Assembly (NCBI GenBank): GCA_026826555.1
Contig: JAKSZT010054565.1
Span: forward strand, 7,797,551-7,861,550
Direction: 5' to 3'
Source: Tolypeutes matacus
Taxonomy: Eukaryota; Chordata; Mammalia; Cingulata; Chlamyphoridae
DNA length: 64,000 nucleotides
Shown here: positions 10,212 through 21,029 of the stretch, one piece after another
How the letters are laid out: the number at the start of each line of letters is the position of its first letter
Position numbering within the stretch: position 1 is the first letter of the stretch
Notes under the pieces: generated by a model
Told to the model about the DNA's origin: nothing
What the model saw: the letters and a program-made list of their open reading frames with translations, nothing else
Database searches by the model: none
Position numbers and translations under genes: made by a program

Positions 10212-11606
10212 GTATTCCTGCTACTTGGTATGGATTGTAATTTTTGGTTGGTGTCTTGCCATCTGATTTACTAGATATTTTTATTCTGAGTTCAGTTTAT
10301 CTCTTTATTCTAGAGCTTTCTATTTGACTGGCTTTGTGCTACAGCCCCTCTTTGACATTTGGTTCAATTCAATTTGGAGCTTTATAGTGGCTTGTGTTTA
10401 GCCAATCTGAATTTTTTCCAGCTTTTTTTTTTTAATCTGTTTCTTACTCTTTCTCCCATGCTGGTTGCAGAGTAGGAGCTGATGATGCAGTTGGTACTGT
10501 TAGCAATAGAGGTTAAAGCTGCCCATGTTGCCCCAGGAACCAATAAAGCTTCTCCCACCTTTCTCCCCTGCCAGTGGTAGGGATGGAGTCACAGTAACCC
10601 AGGCCATGCACGCCAAGACCATCTGTAGTTGCCCTGAGAAATCAAAGAAACTTCACGCCCCTTCCTCCCCTGCCTGAGGTGTAGATGGAGCCACAGGTGT
10701 GTGCAAAAATCTAGTCTTTGCAGGTCAAACACTGTCCCTCCTCCTGCCCTATCAGTGGTGGGGATGGAGACACTGTCCAAAAGTCTAGTCCGTGTGGGCT
10801 GAAAATGGCTGCAGGTGCCCAGAGAGTCTGAAGGTATACAGTGCCTCCTCCATGGCTGGAGTCAGAGATATGTCCAACAGTCTATTCCATGTGGGCTGAA
10901 AGTGACTGCAGTTGCACATAGAGGCTGAAAGAGCATTGTCCCTCCTTCCTTGTCAGGGGTGGGGATTTAGCCACAGGTTTGCCCAACAATCTAGTCTGTA
11001 TGGACCAAAAGTAACTACAGCTGACCAGAGAGACTGGTGCAGGTCCTCCTCTCTTCCTCCCTGCTGGAAATGGGACTGGAGCCTAGGCTAGGGCAGCAAT
11101 CTGACCTAGGTGAAAAGAAGCTGGTCCTTACCATCACTGTGATTTTCAATCAGCCCCACTTCCTCTCATCCTGGATGTCGAGTTAAAATGGAGGCTGTTG
11201 GCCTCTTTCTGACTTGGACAGATTCAAATATTAGCTGTTCTTAAGATTGGACTTTAGCCAGCCGAATTTACTAATCAGTAGCTGAAATTGGTGCCTGACC
11301 ATCCCTTCCTCCCCTATTTTTGGGAAATGGAGCTTCCAACTCCATCCAGGAAATGGCTCACAAGCCTTTTTGTGCTGCCAGCAGGGGATGGGCACTGGCT
11401 TCCACAACGTGGAGTGCTCTATTCAGGAATCTTCACTGCAGTTGGGCAATATCCTCCTTCTGTTCTTCCAATAATGTTGCAGGATGCTCTTCTGGTCTCC
11501 TGGGTCCCCCAAACAGGTGATTTAGGTCACTCTGGGTGATTACTAACAACTCTGTAGGATAAGCTGACTCTTGGAGCTCCTTATTCCACTGCCATCTTGC
11601 CCCTTC
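10212..11606 (-). promoter_or_regulatory. Outer L1 5' UTR (promoter region B)
   Basis: About 1.4 kb upstream of the second ORF1 start. It ends on the right with CACTGCCATCTTGCCCC at about 11587-11603. On the sense strand this reads GGCAAGATGGCAGTG, an AAGATGGC YY1-type core at the L1 5' terminus. The interior carries the ~110-bp monomers at about 10490-11106. The last ~480 bp are related to the end of promoter region A (shared TTCTGGTCT, CAGGT and GCCATCTT order). Confidence 0.65.
10490..11106 (-). repeat. Tandem ~110-bp monomers in L1 5' UTR
   Basis: About six degenerate direct units, each ending in a CAANARTCTAGTC-like word. Approximate bounds are 10490-10601, 10602-10716, 10717-10790 (shortened), 10791-10887, 10888-10996 and 10997-11106. 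Recurrent internal blocks are GGGCTGAAARTGRCTGCAG, CAGAGAGNCTG, CCTCCTYCC and GGTGGGGATGGAG. The layout recalls the promoter monomers of rodent L1. Unit boundaries were drawn by eye. Confidence 0.75.
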
Positions 11607-11618
11607 TCGCCTGCTTTT
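11607..11618. repeat. Target-site duplication of L1, right copy
   Basis: TCGCCTGCTTTT follows the L1 5' terminus and is itself followed by AA. This completes the TTTT/AA endonuclease site expected for an insertion in minus orientation. Confidence 0.7.
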
Positions 11619-12025
11619 AAATGTGTTGTTGTCAATCATGTCCTCACAGGAGAGATGGCATAACCATATTGGACAATTTGAGGAGAGTTTAATGACGATA
11701 TTATTTATGAAAGTGTGGAAAGGGCATGGGAGAACCACAAAGAATAGTGCAGTCCCTAAAGGCTAATTATCCCTTTTCCTGAAGGGGGAAGGGGAAACAA
11801 CAGTTACTGGAGTTTTCCTGGAATCGAGAGAGAGCTGTGTAGAGAGGGCACCTGACAGGGCATGCAGCAGGACCTCTGAGGGAGGACTCTAGTCCCCTCC
11901 CTCTTCTGATCTCCCCTGCCCTCCCTTCCACTGGTCAAACTCAATCTAAAGGAAGGACATCCTGCACTGGTCATTATCCTTGGACAGAGCAGCATGACAG
12001 AGTAGAGAAGGGTGTGGTAAGGAAC
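11619..12025. other. Unassigned sequence between L1 and hAT element
   Basis: The pre-insertion locus resumes at 11619. I recognise no gene, repeat or regulatory motif. Polypurine and polypyrimidine stretches at 11780-11950 are not otherwise notable. Confidence 0.5.
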
Positions 12026-12033
12026 ATATAAAC
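12026..12033. repeat. hAT target-site duplication, left copy
   Basis: ATATAAAC, identical to 12458-12465 and directly abutting the CAGGGG terminus. Confidence 0.85.
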
Positions 12034-12457
12034 CAGGGGTAGACAACTTTGTTTGTAAGAAACCAGATAGTAAATATTTTAAGCTTTGCAGGTCATCCAG
12101 TCTCTGTCACAACAGTTCGACTCTCCCTTTGTAATGAGAAACAAATGCATATGGCTGTGGACCAAGAAAATTTTATTTACAAAACAGGTCTGCAGGAGCT
12201 GTATGGGAGAGAGTGTGGTCTACAATGTGAACTATGGTCCATGCTTAGTGGCAAAGCCCCAGGATGTGTATATCCATTGCAGGTGATGTGCCACACTAAT
12301 GAAAGATGTTTATGTGGGATATCATGGGAGGTGTGGGAGGTGGGGAACATGGGAATCCCTGTAATTTTTGTGTAACATTTATGTAATCTAAGCTTCTTTT
12401 AAAATATATATATAAAAAAAACAGGTCTGCAGGCCGAATGTAGTTTGCTGAGCCTTG
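12034..12457 (+). mobile_element. hAT-Charlie non-autonomous element (MER58-like), split by L1
   Basis: Starts with CAGGGGTAGACAACTTTG, continues with CCAGATAGTAAATATTTTAAG and ATTTTATTTACAAAACAGG, and ends with GTAGTTTGCTGAGCCTTG. This matches the CAGGGGTNRGCAAACT...TTTGCTGACCCCTG ends of a Charlie-type element. It is flanked by a perfect 8-bp duplication ATATAAAC (12026-12033 and 12458-12465), the length expected for hAT transposases. It is interrupted at 12197-12417 by an L1 tail. The family name is from memory; the hAT assignment is strong. Confidence 0.85.
12197..12417 (+). mobile_element. 5'-truncated L1 3' end inserted in hAT element
   Basis: 221 bp of L1 3' UTR type (ATGGTCCATGCTTAG, CACACTAATGAAAGATG, GGGAATCCCTGTA), ending in an AT-rich A tail. 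It is flanked by a perfect 16-bp duplication AAAACAGGTCTGCAGG (12181-12196 and 12418-12433) that belongs to the host hAT element. It carries no coding sequence. Confidence 0.85.
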
Positions 12458-12465
12458 ATATAAAC
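12458..12465. repeat. hAT target-site duplication, right copy
   Basis: ATATAAAC, identical to 12026-12033. Its last base runs into an (AC)n tract. Confidence 0.85.
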
Positions 12466-12484
12466 ACACACACACACACACACA
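12465..12484. repeat. (CA)10 microsatellite
   Basis: Ten uninterrupted CA units at the right end of the hAT duplication. Confidence 0.95.
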
Positions 12485-14990
12485 TTCTTTCCCTCCCTTT
12501 TTTATTCTCTTTCAACTCCCAACTCTTGCAGCCTACTCTTTAATAGGAGGAGGTGAGACTGGGGCTGGGTATGGAGAAACAAGGACATGAGCAGTAGTGG
12601 GTGGAAATAGAAGGAATTTGTGAGCAAGAGTAGGAATAATCTTTGTGTAAGGGGAAATACATTGAGGCAGATTAGTACAAGGTAACCTGTACTAACCAGA
12701 GGAAACTGGACTAACTGTGAAGACCTTGAAATCAGCCATAATAAAAAGTGGGCTATCTTTAAGAGACATTTAGGGAGCCTCAGAAACAGGGGTCCTAGAA
12801 ATTCCCAAAAATTGGACAGGCCACCCTGCACATGACACCATGCAGAGTCCCCATGCAAGTCCTGGTGACTGTCTGCAGCAGACAGCCTGCAAAAGAACTG
12901 TTTACTGAAATGGGACCTATGTACAACTATTTATTCATAACACAGTTTAAATTTGTCTTTTTGTTAGCAAGCTTGTGTCCTCCCACAAAGTGTTAATTAA
13001 TTCCTTAGATGAAGCATCTTGCAGGAGGCTTTTCAGTGCAAAACAAGAGCTGGAACACTAAGCAGCACATTCAGAAATGGACTCTGACAATTCTGCATAA
13101 AAATACAGGGCAGATGAGGTCTGCCAGCGCTGATGGCAAAAATGGCAAAAATAGCTAGCTGCTCATGTTGAGTCCCAAAGAATGATCAGCTGTGGGACAT
13201 AGGAAGAGGAACCAGTGAGCAGAGGCCCACCGACACCATTCTTAGGACTCATTAAGGAAAGAGCCTCCTCTATGCACTGACCACGAAGGTGTCCTCCTAC
13301 AACTGTATGCAAGGATGGGGTCGGGATGGATGGGAGGGAGGAGTATGAGCGTTGACTAAAGCCCTGGAAACAGCCCTTGGGCAAAGGCAAAGAAGAATGG
13401 AAGTTAAAGAATACATACTGCCTCTTCACCCCTCAAGTAGGACAACTCTGAAGTATTTTGCACATCACTTCCTAAAAGTTCCCAGAGTAATTGAACCCCA
13501 GTGACCCATAAGGAGAAATAATTTGCCCATTAATACACACTGTATTGTCGTTTTCTCCTCCTAGTCTCACTTGCACGGTTCCTACAAATGCTTCTTCCCA
13601 AGCAAACCACTTGCATTCACATCTGTTCTGATGATTTGCAGTTTCTCCTTAAGCAAAATGCTAGAGCTTATCGTCACTTCTGGGAGGCTATTACAGCCTA
13701 TATGGCTTGGATTACCTGTACAGTTTTAATGATTCCAAAACAAGGCAAAGCAAACATGCCCCTCACAAGAAAAGGTAAATAATTAAGGATGGGCTTCCCC
13801 TGCCTGCTGCTGAAACTGTGTCTATTGGGTACATCTGGTCTTTTCCTTTTTTTTTTTTTTGGTTTATTGTCAGTTTATTTTCATAGGGAGTGCTCATTTC
13901 TAAAACTGTTAAAAATAAATGCAACCATGATTTTTTAATTCTTATCCCAGTTTCCCCAGAAGTATCTTCATTCTCATGTTCTGACCTTTTCTCAATTTCA
14001 CATTTGCCAGGCTGCTTACTGCAATCGCAGGCCTCAGGCAATCTGCTGCTGCTCTCCCAGTAGAATAAAAATGAAAATAGATTCACTGCCATGCACTTTG
14101 GGAGAGGCCTGGTTGCAGGCAAAATGGTTTTCCCGGCATTGAAGTATAACTAAGAAACCCACCAGGCTTGTGGCTTTGCCTGGGTTCCATGAGAGCACAG
14201 AGCAGCTGGAGGACAAAGCTGGAGCAGGAGAGTCAGAAGAGGCAGTGCAAGCCACATGGAGGATTTCTTTTCTTTCCAGAACACTGGTCCCAATTTGAGT
14301 AATATCTGTGCCAGGATTAAGGGGCCCGGGACAAAGGGCTTACAAATATTATGTTTGGAGCCCAAGGAAAGAAGGCCTTGTACATGACAGTACCTAGGGT
14401 TTGGAGTTCATCAGACAGCACCTCAGTTCAATGTGTTTCTCCCCTCCTCCAATCATCTCTCTCACCCTCAGAGCAGCCCACACACCAAATCATATAAATC
14501 CCCCAAATACCTTTCCCTACATATTCCTCCTCAGTTCATACCCCTTGCCTGACTCTCTACTTCCTAAAACCTGGTCTTCCAGTTCCCTAATTTGGCTTAC
14601 CTTTAGCTTCTTTGGGTCTAGCCAGGCCAGGGACCTCCCCAGATATCAAACTGACAACATGCATTCCTACCTCCAAACTTTCACTTATATTATTCTTTCA
14701 ATTTTCTCTTCCCCTATACCCATCCAAATCCCATATACTCCTCAAGCCCCATCCACTTAGGAATTCCTTTAGCCATTCATTCTCTGAGCTCTGGCTCTTG
14801 CCAAGCAATGTTCTAGGCACCAGAGACTGTTGGTGCCTCCTTTTCCCAAGCTTTCAAAACACCATATTTGTTCCATGTTCTCAGTCACTTGTTGAACATT
14901 ACCCCAGAGTTTTCCTCATTGATTATAAGGATCATTTAATAAGACTGTACCCCCAGTCACCCTATCCTGGCCACCAGCTACCTGTCAGAA
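12485..14990. other. Unassigned, mostly unique sequence
   Basis: No gene recognised. Several 118-127 codon frames (for example 12502-12858 minus and 14401-14760 plus) lack any domain or splice pattern and are pyrimidine-rich chance frames. A T16-like tract lies at 13845-13860. A weak L2-like stretch (TTGCCAAGCAATGTTCTAGG) sits near 14800-14960. Confidence 0.5.
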
Positions 14991-15099
14991 TATGATTATT
15001 CTCCAGATCCGTACACATACCAGTGGGTTCTGCAACGATTCTGGATGAAAAACAGGCTCTCAAAGATGGAAGGTGTCCCCAGAAGTGGTACTGATGAGC

Positions 15100-15220
15100 T
15101 GTGAATCTCAGTCCTGGATACCCAAGCTCTAGTCCAGACCAACAGCATATGAACCTTGGACAGAACTCCAGAATCTGCATTTATTACCTTCTCCAAGTAA
15201 TTCTAATGCACCATGAGAGA
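15100..15220 (+). mobile_element. Possible MER5-type hAT remnant
   Basis: CAGAATCTGCATTTATTACC followed by AAGTAATTCTAATGCACC resembles the second half of MER5-like elements. Short and diverged. Confidence 0.4.
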
Positions 15221-16180
15221 TAAGAATCAGTGAGTTAATCTCTGCTAGTGGATTATTTGCTGAGAGGGAATGATGGTACTTGAGAGAAACAAATTAGAAA
15301 CAAGAAGAAATAATACTCTTCCCCGAGAAACAATCTTAGGGAGGGCAAGGGACAATGGCATTTGTTGGGAACACACTTCGATAAGTAAGCATGCTCAGCA
15401 TGGAATTTGGCCAGCTCTAAGGCTGTAGGAGAGGGACAGTGAGAAATTTCTCTGCATGAGAAAAAAGAGGAATGTGTTTACTGTGGAGAGGGGCTGGTAG
15501 GAAGAGTAAAGGAAGGAGGTGAGAAACTGAGGAAAAATTTTTTTTAAATGTGCAAAATTACCATCCCCTGTATCCCCAAATCTTCAGAAAATTATACTAA
15601 AACTCATGAAATGTGTCCTGTGAGTGGATTTTTAGTAAAATCCAGGGAAGAACCCAAGCTTGTTATATAGGAAGACATGGGGCAGGCCAGAGAAAGACAG
15701 AAATAAGGAACTCCATGTAAATTTGCTGAGACTTTGGAGCTTAGGGCTTCTCTGAGTCATGAAATTCAGTGTACTTTGGACAGCTCCACAATCCTGACTT
15801 ACATGATTCTATACTCTTATATGACCAGATGTACCCACTAGACATAGTTTCAGCATAGCACAAGATAGAGAATGATTCATTCTTTCCTGCAGGTACTATA
15901 AGATTTTGAAGAAGAAAGGTCAGTGTAGACCAGAGTTCTCTGTGCTTCCAGGAAGAAGTGGGCTGGAACTTCCTATCATCCCATGAAATGTGGGCTGGAA
16001 TCCAGGACAAGTTCTTGCCTAGGAGATTAAAGGGAGTGAGGTGTAAGACAGAAAAGGACTCACAGTCACTACAGTGAAGTGTTCATTATGATACACTTTC
16101 ATTTATCTTTGGTTCTATAAGGAATGAAGTGGAAAAGAAGTTGGACAAGGGCCTCCAAGCCAAAGACAAAGAAAGGGGGG
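15221..16180. other. Unassigned sequence
   Basis: Nothing coding or repetitive that I can name. An 89-codon minus-strand chance frame lies at 15741-16010, with no domain. Confidence 0.5.
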
Positions 16181-16189
16181 AGAAAAAAT

Positions 16190-16480
16190 ACAGTTTAAAT
16201 GAAAGATGTTCAGCAGAGAAAAGAAATTCTGTAAGCAAATGTTAATTAAATACAGTTTGAAAAAGTTTATAGCGTTTGTGTCACGCTGTGGTAATTCTAA
16301 TTAATTTCCAACAATCCTTTCACAATCCTTGGACTTCCACCACTTTACATGTGATGGAAAAGTGTAATCTGAATGTGATGGCCATTGTTCAAATTAAAAT
16401 ATCCCCTCTTTAATAAGTGAAAAAGATGAGCCATCCTTTTTCATAACACAATTTATATTTAATTCTCAATAGCACAAAGG
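16190..16480. other. Candidate conserved non-coding element (AT-rich, TAATTA-like words)
   Basis: Repeat-free AT-rich block with TTAATTAAATAC, TCTAATTAATTTCC and CAAATTAAAATA words and a TGTCACGCTGTGG CpG-bearing core. The dense TAATTA-type homeodomain words in low-repeat sequence resemble developmental enhancers in gene deserts. This is inference from composition only; conservation is unknown. Confidence 0.25.
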
Positions 16481-16499
16481 AAATGAAGGTGTGATTCAG

Positions 16500-16640
16500 C
16501 TTTTCTCTAAGCCCATACCCCAGTCTCCAACCTTCCAGTCCATATTTCTCACTGTCATTGGGGTTCATGTTTTAAACCACAGACTTGGTTGTGTCACTCC
16601 CCTACTTGACATCCTTCAGAGCTGAAATATAAATGCTGAA
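16500..16640 (+). mobile_element. Possible L2 fragment
   Basis: TTGTGTCACTCCCCTACTTGACATCCTTCAG resembles the CATGTCACTCCCCTGCTTAAAA region of L2. Short and diverged. Confidence 0.35.
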
Positions 16641-17735
16641 GCTTTGGTTATCCCAAGGTGGGGCTATATCTGAATCAGAAATGGTAACTCCTTGTGAACA
16701 CTACATATGCCCTATCATCCCAGATTTTGATATGCTTTCTCCATCCCAATCAAAATGATGAAAAATAATCACTACTCTACTTAGCCATTATTACTGATGA
16801 AATTGTGTGATATTTAGCATATTTGAATTAAGAGGAGAAAAAGTTTTGAGAACAACAGATGAATCCTAGTTCTGAAGTCTTCCAAACAATGTCTTGCTTT
16901 GATATTTCACAGAGGGTGTGATTAAAGATGATGTGAAGAGGTTAATAAACCACTGCAAGGGAGGCTGAAAAATTAGTCCAGCCACATGCCCAAAAGCAGC
17001 TCCTAATAATCTCAGAGAGATGCTTGTTATAAAGGCAGATTATCAGACCTCAGCCTCAGATCCTTCCCAAGCAACAATTGTTTATCTAGAACTTAATAAC
17101 ATTGTTTTGTTTCCATTATACTTATTTTATGTTATCTTCTATTTTTGGAAAATTAAGCTGGTTTTCCTCTAATGGCAATACTATAAATTTCCTTTCAAAC
17201 TGAATTTAAATTTTAAAAAGTGAATCTATTTAAGAAAAAATGTTTTATATAAATAAAAATACAAGTGGAACATGGAGATGGTAAAATCTGTTAAGGGAGC
17301 ATATCAATGATCACTGCGCTATTTGATCTACTTTGAGTTCCCAGCTCATTTTCAGGTACTCTGCTTCCACTTCCAACTCTTCACACTGAGACTAGTAACT
17401 CTCAAATTATCCCTCTATTGGACATTGGATTGTTGTGAATGAGGAGACAAGTTTTCTGCCACCAAAATTTAAAATAATAACCTTTCCCCAATTCTCGGGG
17501 GGAGTGGGGTGGGAGGGGAGGGGCGAAATTAAGTGAATAAACCAAGTTGTTTGGTTTAAATTTTTTCTACCATTGATTAAAAACATATTTTGACACTTAG
17601 TTTTTGGGCCTAGAATAAGACTTAGATTGAATAAGACTTAGATAAATTATTTATTTACTTTAAATTAAATTTTAATGTATCACAAGTTCATGGTTTTCTA
17701 CAAAATTAGTAGACTGTCCAGGTGAGCTGTGTTCC
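16641..17735. other. Unassigned AT-rich sequence with G-rich patch
   Basis: No gene recognised. It contains the G-quadruplex-like run at 17497-17523 and an AT-rich, repeat-poor stretch at 17090-17280. Confidence 0.5.
17497..17523 (+). other. G-quadruplex motif
   Basis: Five G-runs (6, 4, 3, 4 and 4 G) separated by loops of 1-2 bases fit the G3+N1-7 rule on the plus strand. The surroundings are AT-rich. No gene start is visible nearby. Confidence 0.8.
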
Positions 17736-17739
17736 AAAT

Positions 17740-18425
17740 GAGTTAGAGAATTATGCTACAGTGTTTCCTGTGACTTCATCCACACTTCTCCCTGTCCCTG
17801 GGCTCATCCGAATCTAATCCTTCCCTTAGAACTACCTCTTTAAAGCCACTCAAATATTCTACTTCACCACACGCCCACTGCTGCCCCCAATGCCCACCTG
17901 GACAGTGTTTGCCTTCTCACTGGCCTCCCAGCCCCCATCTTTTAAAACCCATTCTCCACCCTTGCAGCTGGTGTGACCTTTCTGAAATCCAAATTTCATC
18001 TTGCTCTTCCCTGCTTGAAACTCTTCAATGCTTCTACATTTGTCACTGGAGTAAATACCAGAGCCCCAAACCTGATCCTGTGGCCCATGGAGATTTGCCA
18101 ATGTCAGTTAACCCTACCTCCCCTCAGCTTTTCCAGCATTCACCACCACCCACAACTCCCCTGCAGTCCCAGCCTCCTCTCTCTGTGGGTCACTGTTCAA
18201 CCTCTCTCTTTACCCAGCACATAATTCCTTTCCTCCCCTGCTGCCGAAGAGTACACTTTCACCTGACCTCTCCCAAAGCACCTTATGCATACCACCTTCA
18301 TATCAGATATTGTAATGTCAGCTTATTTTGAGCTCCCAGAAGACAAGGGTAATGTTTATTCATCTTTGTATCCCCAGTGGTAATTTGAATGGCTTATAGT
18401 AGCCACTCAACCATATGCAAGTAAC
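17740..18425 (+). mobile_element. L2 LINE fragment, sense
   Basis: Ordered L2 landmarks: CCCATTCTCCACCC near 17950, GACCTTTCTGAAATCC, CCCTGCTTGAAACTCTTCAATG, a 3' UTR with GAGCTCCCAGAAGACAAGGG near 18330, and CTTTGTATCCCCAGTGG near 18365. The end of the reverse-transcriptase region and the 3' UTR are present. Chance frames of 140 and 83 codons here come from the L2. Ancient and inactive. Confidence 0.7.
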
Positions 18426-19265
18426 TGACTTTGTCTGTCTAGAACCCCTCCTAAATTCTGCACTCAGCACCTCTTATTTTTGGAGAATTGCTCCTTCTCC
18501 TCTTTAACCAAGGGGGTCTTTGGAGGCTCCCAAAAAGATGCCTTGACACACTCCACTTCTGGCCAATCCAAGCAAGGCAATAATTGGGCATTCTGGGTAC
18601 TTTTTAAACTGGGATTCAAGAAAAAGGGCAGGTCCTTTTGTAGTAGCAAAGCTAAGAAATGTGAGCCTGTCACAAGCTGAGCAAGATGGACAGGAACAGA
18701 GGCCACACACAGTGCAGCAGGGCCAAGCAGAGAGAGGAATGTGGGGGAGTGGCTGACATTTGACCTGGGCTCTGATACACATCTGTCCTTTCCTTGGTTA
18801 TTGAACCTTCTCATAAAGTTCCTGTTTCTCATGCTGGTTTGTGTTGGTTCGTTTCCAGGACTCCCAGAGTTCTAATTGAAAATGCCTTCCCTAGACTTTC
18901 ATCTTCTTTAGTAGGCTTGACACAGTGCCTGATAGAGGCAAGAACTAGAGGTGACAAGGGAGATGCTTGAGTGTCTTTAGCAGCTCACCTGAAGCTCTGT
19001 GCTCCTCTCTAGATACTTCCTGGCAAGAAACATCCCCAACACTCTTGATGCAGACAAGCCATATAACAATGCAGATGGAGGCCAGGAGTAAAGAGCATGG
19101 CAGTGCCCATTTCATTTTTTGCATAAATATAAAGTATATATTAGAAGAGGCAGCCTGGTCAGCACTTGAACAAAATCCAAGCTATACAATGTGGAAGAGC
19201 AATTCAATGCAATAAAATAAAATCTGCTTGGTTCAACCTGTGAATATTTTAAACTTTCCCGTGAG
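18426..19265. other. Unassigned sequence
   Basis: No gene recognised. A 122-codon minus-strand frame (18464-18832) has no domain or splice context. No named repeat seen. Confidence 0.5.
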
Positions 19266-19269
19266 TTTA

Positions 19270-19430
19270 CCTGCCCAATGAGACACTGAGGTTCTTAAGG
19301 CATAAACTATCTTAATTTTAATGCCTGCATCACTGGACCCAGCATAAGGCTGCGTACAGAGTTGGTGATTTATAAATAGAATCAGACTAGATTGAGTGGA
19401 TGAAGGAGTGAGTGAATGCATTGTCTCAAG
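19270..19430 (+). mobile_element. Possible L2 3' end
   Basis: GGTTCTTAAGGCATAAACTATC followed by TGCCTGCATCACTGGACCCAGC and an end with GGATGAAGGAGTGAGTGAATG fits the diverged L2 3' terminus. Confidence 0.45.
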
Positions 19431-21025
19431 CTATATTCCTTCAGAATTAAAAATAATTTTGTTTCTATCATGCAGATGTCAATTGAACACCCTCTGCCTC
19501 TCCTAGACCCAGCTGACCTAGGTCACTTTGTCCCCAAGCCCAATTCCATGACCTGAGCCATGTGAGATGTTGCAGCTTTCCTTCTTATGCACTTTTCAAC
19601 CTCCATACCCCCACTCTCTGATGCCTCTGATTTGCTCCGTATCAACCTGGTTTACAAAATCCAGGTTCTCCATTGGTTTCTATGAGAAATACCATCACTC
19701 CAAGTATTTTATGTTTTCTTGTAAAGCTTACAGAGAGATGTGGGGAAAGTTTACAACACAGAACACATTAGTCCCACCCTCTCATTGCCTCTTTCCCCTA
19801 CTCTCTTGCCTCTTTGTGCTTTCTCTAAAATAGCAAGCAACTTCTTCCCTTTAAGTCTTGAAAAACACTTCTGCCCACATCCAGGCCCCTTGAGTCCCAC
19901 CTCCTTTAGAAGCTCTTAGAAGCTTATTCTAAAATTCTAACAGGAACTGAGAATTTTTCAATAAAGTTTCCCAGCCTAGACAAAAATTGCCGTGATGGAA
20001 AAACCAACAGAACTCAAAGCAGTCACTAAAAACATTTTTTGACATTAATTGAAATTAAAGCAGAACTCAGAGAGACGGAGAGTTACCTAATGCAAATTAA
20101 TCTAGGTGGAAATGAACCTTCTTAACACACAGTAGCTTTCAAGTACCAGGGCCACAAGGCTGCCAAAGAATACTCAATCAGGGAGGAATTTAGGTCCCAA
20201 AGAAGTATTGTGATAGAGGTTTCCAATCAGTAGAGACAGCTTATTAAATAACAACAGATGCAAGAACAGGGTGGCATGTCATACTCAAATTGCGGCTGCC
20301 ATCTCTCTGAAGGTAGTCAAAACAGGCCTACACTGATAAGTATGTTCTGAACCCAGGGAATGCAAAGGCAATCATATTAATTTTTACTCAGAATAAACAA
20401 ATCAGATATCCCCTGCAAACAGTCAATAGAGTATGTGTGGCCAGCTTGGAAATTTGTTGCTGTCTGCCCAGGATCCATGGGCATCCACTTACTTTTGGTG
20501 ATTAAAAAAAAAACAGTGTTGTTGGAAACTATCTAGTGTCATATAGGCTGTGGCCCCACTTTTTCCAAGAATGGGACTAGAAACTAGAGGTGTCTAAAAC
20601 TAGAAGAAATTAGAGTTTCAAACTTCTAAGTCCTTTCTCTTAAAAGGTAACTTGGCTCTTGCACCCCTGCTGGGGGTTGGCGGAGAGCAGGAGTTGAAGT
20701 TTTCCAGTGGAGCAAGCAGGAGCCATGTGGAAATGCACAATTCACAAGCCACCCACAGAGCAACAGGTAAATTGCTGTCCTTACCTGGAGAATGAGTGCT
20801 AACCTTAAGCATGGGAAGAAGCTGTAATTATGCACAGAATGGAACTGATTAAGTCTTTCATTCTGAGCTTCCACAATCTTCCTCAGCATGAGAACTTTTC
20901 TGCAGGTGTGGTATTTGAGGCAGAGATACCCTTAGACTTTCCTCTCCCCAGGTGTCCAGGAAATCCTTTGTGCTGCAAGATCCAAGTAGTGAAGAGAGTG
21001 CCCACACATACATAAAATCACTCAA
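19431..21025. other. Unassigned sequence
   Basis: No gene or named repeat recognised. Chance frames up to 88 codons (19567-19833 and 20626-20889) carry no domain. Confidence 0.5.
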
Positions 21026-21029
21026 CTTT

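Larger units (their letters stand above)
3705..11606 (-). mobile_element. Antisense L1 with double 5' region, single 7.9-kb insertion
   Basis: One L1 in reverse orientation. Left to right it holds a T-rich tail and 3' UTR (3705-4744), ORF2 (about 4745-8390), ORF1 (about 8400-9311), a first 5' UTR (about 9312-10065), the start of a second ORF1 (10044-10211), and a second, longer 5' UTR (10212-11606). The unit is flanked by a 12-bp direct repeat with one mismatch (TCACCTGCTTTT at 3693-3704, TCGCCTGCTTTT at 11607-11618). The right copy is followed by AA, giving the TTTT/AA cleavage site expected for an antisense L1, and the mismatch is a CpG transition. This supports one retrotransposition of the whole chimera. 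All frames are broken, so it is inactive. Confidence 0.9.

Noticed and set aside
17909..18331. 140-codon proline- and serine-rich plus-strand frame
   Set aside because: Falls inside a sense L2 fragment; composition follows the L2 reverse-transcriptase end and 3' UTR.
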